A stretch of 64,000 nucleotides of DNA, from NCBI RefSeq assembly GCF_964355755.1, contig NC_092670.1, positions 27,021,795-27,085,794 on the forward strand, in the 5' to 3' direction. Positions 52,901 to 55,900 of the stretch are shown here, piece after piece (position 1 is the first letter of the stretch; every line of letters starts with the position of its first letter). The translations under genes and the position numbers were made by a program. This stretch comes from Antedon mediterranea. Lineage: Eukaryota > Echinodermata > Crinoidea > Comatulida > Antedonidae. The notes under the pieces were generated by a model. It was not told the origin of the DNA, searched no databases, and saw nothing but the letters and a program-made list of their open reading frames with translations.

Positions 52901-55900
52901 TATCAAGTCGTTTATGACTATTGTAAGGTACATTCAATGTTAAACTATTTTAGACAGTATACTGTATTATTATACTGTATTTTGGCTCTTTGTATAGGCT
53001 ACCGAAGAACCACTGGTTCTCGGACACGGAAATTATCTGTTTAGACTGCTATATAAATCAACTGTATTCATCTACCGTAAGGCGAAAAATGCAAGACGGA
53101 GGTCAAGGTCGCCGTTGGAAGCGGTAGCTACCTTATCTTGAATAACCTTATCGGCGCCTTAGATAAAGTCATACTTTCCGTTCTCTTTTGTTTTATTTTT
53201 ATTTTATTCTAGTTTGGTCGAATAAACTGTGTTTTGTTCCATTTAAATTTATGTTCTGATGTTTTTGTATTTGAGTTACGTTTGCGCTATATTTATTCGT
53301 TAAGATTAATTATAAAAGTTGCGGAAACAAACCTGGGTTACAGATAAGTGTTTGTAGTATCGTTTTTTATTGAAATTTTAAAATGTTTAGGTTAGGCCGT
53401 TTTTCACATTCTGAACTTCAAGGCAAAATATCTCAAAGTTCGGGTTGCGACTCTGCGCCGCTTTAGTGATGCCAGGCCTCATATTGCCACTCAAATTTTT
53501 TAAATAGATTTTTTTTCTCTTTTGTACTAATTAATCCCATTTCATTTAATAGAGCGCATCGCACCAATGCTGCGTTCCCCATTTTCTCCTAGATTTTAAT
53601 ATGTTCTTGCTAAATCAATTTTCTTTCAATGTCTTTTCTTTTAATGTAATTATTTAGATAAATTATCTTCTAAAACAGTTATCTTTATACTGTATGTCAA
53701 TTAGATGATGTCATCATGTTAATAAATGGATTTAAAAGATGAGTCTCGTAATTTCATCTAACTGTATATAACATAAACAGTGTGTACTGTAAATACTGTA
53801 ATATGCTGTATGACACAAAATAGGTACAATTCAGCACTGTAAACATATTTAATTCATGTCATAGGATGGCATAATAATTTTCGACGTTCATATAGTTTAA
53901 CGTATGTGCATGTTGCGTTGGCGCGGATAACCCAAACTCATCAAAGTGACGAGTTCAAATCTAGTTCTATCTTATTCTTCTTTCTTTCCACAAATTTTGA
54001 AATCTGGAAGTTGATGAGTATAAAATATAGGATTTCTTATATAGTCCAGGAGTATTAGACAAAAAAAGGGCCAAAGGTAGAAATAAATATGCTAAAGCTG
54101 AATTTTTCAGGATAGGTCCCCAATGTTGTCTGGAACAACATACTAAAAGTCCCCGGGTTTCCCTGTTGTGCTTCAACCTGATTGGGCCATTTTTCAAAAT
54201 GGCGGCCATCTTAACATTATTTACCATATTTTGACAACCAGTAGGTGTAAGTAAACAATTTTGGTGTCAAAATACTCAGAAGACCAATATTTATATTCAC
54301 TGTAATGGAGAAGTTTTTAAAAAAACGACTGGAAATGCCTGTTTTGACCTTTGACCATAAATTTGGATTATCTCAATATCTCATCAACGACTGGCCGTAG
54401 AGAGTTCAAAATTGTCCCAAATTATTCAGATTGCCCAACTTTCTATTCACTCTAATGAAAGAAAAATACTAAATTCTTTTAGAAACCTTCTATTCTGACC
54501 TTTGAACTATTGACCTAGAAGCATATTTTAATTTTATAGACATCTTGGTGATCGATAGGAATACATAAGCGAAATTGGTGTCCAAATACTCAGAAGACCC
54601 ATATTTATATTCATTATAATGGAAAAGTTGTTTAAAAAATGACAGGAAATGCATGTTTTGAACTTTGACCCTAAATTTGGATTATCTCAATATCTCATCA
54701 ACGACTGGCCGTAGAGACTTCAAAGTTTTCCCAAATTATTCGGAATTCCCAACTTTCTATTTACTTTAATGAAAGAAAAATACCAAAAACCTTTAGAAAC
54801 CTTCTATTTTGACCTTTGAACTATTGACGTAGGCATATTTATTTTTATAGACATCTTGGTGATCGATAGGATACGAAATTGGTTTCAAAATTTATAACTT
54901 TGATCCTAAATTTGGGTTATATCAATACCGCATCAACTGCTGGCCGTAGAGACTTCAAAATTGTCCTAAATTAAGCAGTGTGCCCAACTCTCTATTCACT
55001 GTAGTTAAAGAAAAATACTAAAAGCCTTTAGAAACCACCTATTTTGCCATTTGAACTATTGATCTGGCCAATACAATATTTTATATCATAATTATATAGA
55101 AATCTTGGTGATCGATAGGAATACATAAGCGAATTTGTTGTCAAAATATTCCAAAACCTTTGACTTTAATCACTACATTATAATTTAATAATTTAAGTCC
55201 CAAATAGCATGATGGACATATCATACCATTCATCATGCCATGAGATGTCAAATTTATCTGAAACAGCCTAGAAAAAATGTCCGATGGACGAATAATAATA
55301 TTCATCAATATAGATATGAGGCCATAATTTCAGGTATCAAAGGGTCACAATGTGTCATTTGACAAATCACCTAAATAATAAAATACAATATGAAACTCTT
55401 ACAAATCTATCAAGATGGATTATAAAGAAATTGTCATTGTAAAGTTGTTATGGTCTTCAACAGATTTTCATGCCCTTATTTTATTAACCATCATAATTAT
55501 AGTCCTGAAGTATTTTCGATTGTTTGAGAATTTTGATTAGAAAAAATACAGAGAAAAATGTTCACATCTTAAAGATAAATGCAATAATTCTTTTAAAATT
55601 AAATTGCATCATATCAGATAAGAATCGGAGGTATGACTAGAGCCTAAAATGAGACTTGGACTGAGACCTTGATAAATGGTTGGGTGGGTGACTATGTACA
55701 GTGTGCAGTTTTAGACAATTTAAAAAATGTTATAAGATGAATTATGTACTCCAGACCTATATACACAAAGAAATGTAATAGTGCAGCTCAATTGAAAAAA
55801 AAAAACAAATTTTACCAATAAGTGTGTAACAAATTTTACCAATAAGTGTGTGTCAAATCAACCAGTAGTGGTCTCTGCTATATATTAAATGGCACTGCCG